This document shows positions 61,973 to 64,000 of a stretch of DNA of 64,000 nucleotides, piece after piece (the first letter of the stretch is position 1; each line of letters starts with the position of its first letter). The DNA lies in NCBI GenBank assembly GCA_023055425.1, contig JALGPY010000005.1, positions 82,997,495-83,061,494 of the forward strand, in the 5' to 3' direction. Made by a program: the position numbers and the translations under genes. The notes under the pieces are model-generated. The model saw only the letters and a program-made list of their open reading frames with translations. It searched no databases and was not told the origin of the DNA. This stretch comes from Linanthus parryae (taxonomy: Eukaryota; Streptophyta; Magnoliopsida; Ericales; Polemoniaceae).

Positions 61973-62383
61973 TGATAACGCCAAATTAGGGGTTATCTTT
62001 TAGCCCGATTTCACGAGTGTTTGTGTCGAAAATAGCAGTTTTTGTCGGAAAATGCCTTAGAATGCCTCGGGAATCTAGAACGAGACGTTTATTTGTACTT
62101 CCTGGATTTCTGCTTGTTTATTGCTATATTTGGATATGATCGCGGGTTTTCGTTCGTGTTGCCTTTTCAGGAACAGGTTCGGAAGGTGCATCGGGAAGCG
62201 TGCCGGGACCAAGCCGGGACCGTCTCGGGAAACGTGCACAGGACCGGGACAAGACGGGAAGACGGAAAAGCAGGAGAACACTCAGGGAGGCAAACCGGGA
62301 GCGTCAGGCAGAAGAGTGGGACCCAGGGGACCCAACCAGGCCCACCAAAGGACCAAGCAGGGCCCCCATCTCCACCCCCTGCC

Positions 62384-62487
62384 TGCGTATATACGCAGCC
62401 TTGCGTATATACGCAGGCAGGAAGGGAGATGGGGAGGTGGAGGATAGGCCCTGGTTGCGTATATACGCAACCCTGCGTATATACGCA
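62384..62487. repeat. E2 palindromic array
   Basis: Four perfect copies of the 14-bp palindrome TGCGTATATACGCA at 62,384, 62,402, 62,456 and 62,474, in two pairs with the same 18-bp spacing within each pair. Confidence 0.95.
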
Positions 62488-62570
62488 GCCAGTTTGACTT
62501 TTTGGTCAAAGACGGTGGACCGATGGCAGATTCCGTAATTTCGGGCGCACGCGTTTCGGGGAAAACAACA

Positions 62571-62580
62571 CTATTTAAAG
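62571..62580 (+). promoter_or_regulatory. E2 LTR TATA-like box
   Basis: CTATTTAAAG, followed by GACTCGTCCAG as in E1. It lies about 84 bp after the palindromic array. Confidence 0.65.
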
Positions 62581-63557
62581 ACTCGTCCAGGCTCGTTTTG
62601 AAGACACAACACAATCCTCAGCACAACCGAAGGGCAAGTCAGAGCATTCACGGAGAGCACGAAAGCGCGATTCGAGATTGGAAGACTTAGTTTGATTTCG
62701 TTCTTTCTCTTTATATTTAGAAACTGCGTTTTGTATTATGTCTAGTCGTAGCTAAACTTCTTACCTAGGTTCTCGGTGAACCTAGGGTTTCGTATCCAGA
62801 TTTTATGACTACTTCGTTTATGGATTCATGATGACTATCTTAATTCAGCAAGTTGTATATGTTATTCTGGTTTTGATTATTATCGTATATGCATGATAGG
62901 ACTGATCACCCAGGATTGCTATAGACCCGAGCTTGTAGGTGAAAACGTCAAGTTAGGGTTAGGAAGAAAAACCAGAATTTAGTACCTTACCCTGGTAGAC
63001 CGACCCGAGAAAGGGAGATAGGGCTAGCATTGAAAAACGTGAGACCAACTGTTAGAGAATTTGACCCGGGCCATTCGGACAGGTTAGAAACCCTAACAGG
63101 CTTAGACCGAGACTGCAGATTTAGGCAGCTTAACAAGAATCCGAAAGTCTGCAGGATCGGGATTATGTGTGGAATCTGAAAAGTCACTGCACAACTGGTA
63201 CGTTGCACAGATATCGAAACTGCTGAGTGTTTTCATAATCGAGCGTAAAACTGAAATTTGTGGAAACCCTAGGGGATCCTGGAGCCTAGTTCTTATCAAT
63301 CATCGTAACAACCGATTCAACTTATTTCAGAAAACGCCACAAAAAATATTTACGTTTATGTTTTTAATTTCTGTTTTTAGTTTAGTAACTGCAATCACAA
63401 CCTACTCCTCCTTGTTACTACACTCGGTTAACCAAAACTGACAACGTGAGTAAACACGACAAAGTCCTCGTGGGAACGATCACCCGAGTTTAAAATACAC
63501 CCGGTATTAGAAGATTCGTACACTTGCGACATCACGTTAGTTTGCACATCAAGTTTT

Positions 63558-63574
63558 TGGCGCCGTTGCCGGGG
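63558..63574 (+). other. E2 primer-binding site (tRNA-Asp)
   Basis: TGGCGCCGTTGCCGGGG, identical to the E1 and A sites, six bases after the LTR end. Confidence 0.94.
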
Positions 63575-63690
63575 ACTTTTTAGGGTCTATTTAGTTGTTA
63601 GAATTAGTTTTTTGAGTTTTCGTTTATTTTTCAGTTTTGTTATTTTTTATCTCACTGCGTTTGTGAATCTGCGTTTTCAGGACTGTTCAG

Positions 63691-64000
63691 ATGATGCCCA
63701 GATTGCCTCGCGATTTGGTGTCACCACTCGACAACCCGGAAAAACTGTATACCGAACAGAACCGCAGAAACCGAGAAAGCAGGATGGCAACCAACCAGAG
63801 AGATACGCCCGAGAACACCGAAGCCGGTGGACAAGAACGAGAGACACGTACCCCAGCCCAGATGGCTCGGTACATTGAGGAACTTGTCACAGCATGACTT
63901 GCTGCCCGAAGCAACCAGAGAACATATAACCGATCTGGGAAGGCGTTGGTGGAAAACTTCGAAGTCCCCACCGGGGGCATGAGCGAGCTATTGTGGTGCC
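63691..64000 (+). pseudogene. E2 gag N-terminal part, broken
   Basis: The ATG at 63,691 (MMPRLPRDLVSPLDNPEKLY) continues through the MARYIEELVTA segment that also starts the E1 open frame. A TGA at 63,895-63,897 stands where E1 has Gly. A G-run near 63,970 is one base shorter than in E1, shifting the frame. The copy is therefore inactive for gag as read. The leader ends in GCGTTTTCAGG, a splice-acceptor-like motif also found in E1 and A. Confidence 0.88.

Larger units (their letters stand above)
61973..63551 (+). repeat. E2 5' LTR
   Basis: A 1,579-bp LTR starting TGATAACGCC (hairpin GATAACGCC/GGGGTTATC with one mismatch) and ending GCACATCA. The core block lies at about 62,130-62,180, the palindromic array at 62,384-62,487 and the TATA-like box at 62,571. 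Downstream of the TATA box it is very similar to the E1 LTR. Confidence 0.92.
61973..64000 (+). mobile_element. Athila-like element E2 (E1 family), truncated by window end
   Basis: 5' LTR 61,973-63,551, PBS 63,558-63,574, leader, and gag from 63,691. Gag and the LTR 3' half closely match E1. Pol and the 3' LTR lie beyond the window. Confidence 0.92.

Overview
The window is plant nuclear DNA, most likely from a eudicot. The evidence is an F-box/LRR gene with short GT-AG introns, an L1-type plant LINE, hAT-type MITEs, and Athila-like Ty3 retrotransposons whose primer-binding site matches the 3' end of plant tRNA-Asp. I cannot name the species. One intact-looking host gene was found.

Layout. 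Positions 1-18,300 are AT-rich non-coding DNA holding a decayed methyl-CpG-binding-protein pseudogene (about 4,666-5,270), diverged tandem duplications (about 8,400-11,420), several hAT-like elements (two with clear 8-bp target duplications), a LINE relic and a tRNA-like relic. An F-box/LRR/FBD gene (three coding exons) occupies 18,799-20,329 and is followed by another hAT MITE with a perfect target duplication. A near full-length L1-type LINE (22,732-29,743) has a poly-A tail and 16-bp target duplications; its ORF1 and ORF2 carry frameshifts.

From 31,758 to 60,724 lies one large nested Athila-like composite, called E1 here, on the minus strand. Inside it, a solo LTR of another family (S, 41,110-42,867) sits in gag, and a 15.9-kb non-autonomous element (A, 43,667-59,572) sits in the 5' LTR. 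A has gag-pro and a third ORF but no reverse transcriptase or integrase, and contains a large inverted duplication of LTR plus gag. A second E1-family element (E2, plus strand) starts at 61,973 and runs off the window.

How the parts relate. E1 keeps an intact-looking pol (RT, RNase H, integrase) in frame with gag-pro but separated by one UAA. A keeps LTRs, PBS and degraded gag-pro and ORF3, so it could only have moved using enzymes in trans. All four LTR families share a layout: a terminal hairpin at the LTR start, a conserved core block, then a family-specific array of short palindromic CG-containing motifs just upstream of a TATA-like box. The array motif is repeated internally upstream of ORF3 in both A and E1. 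This layout, and the unusual inverted-U3 ends of E1 with a matching 5-bp target duplication, are the most interesting features. A sequence-specific trans-acting system carried by the elements is one possible explanation, but that is inference.
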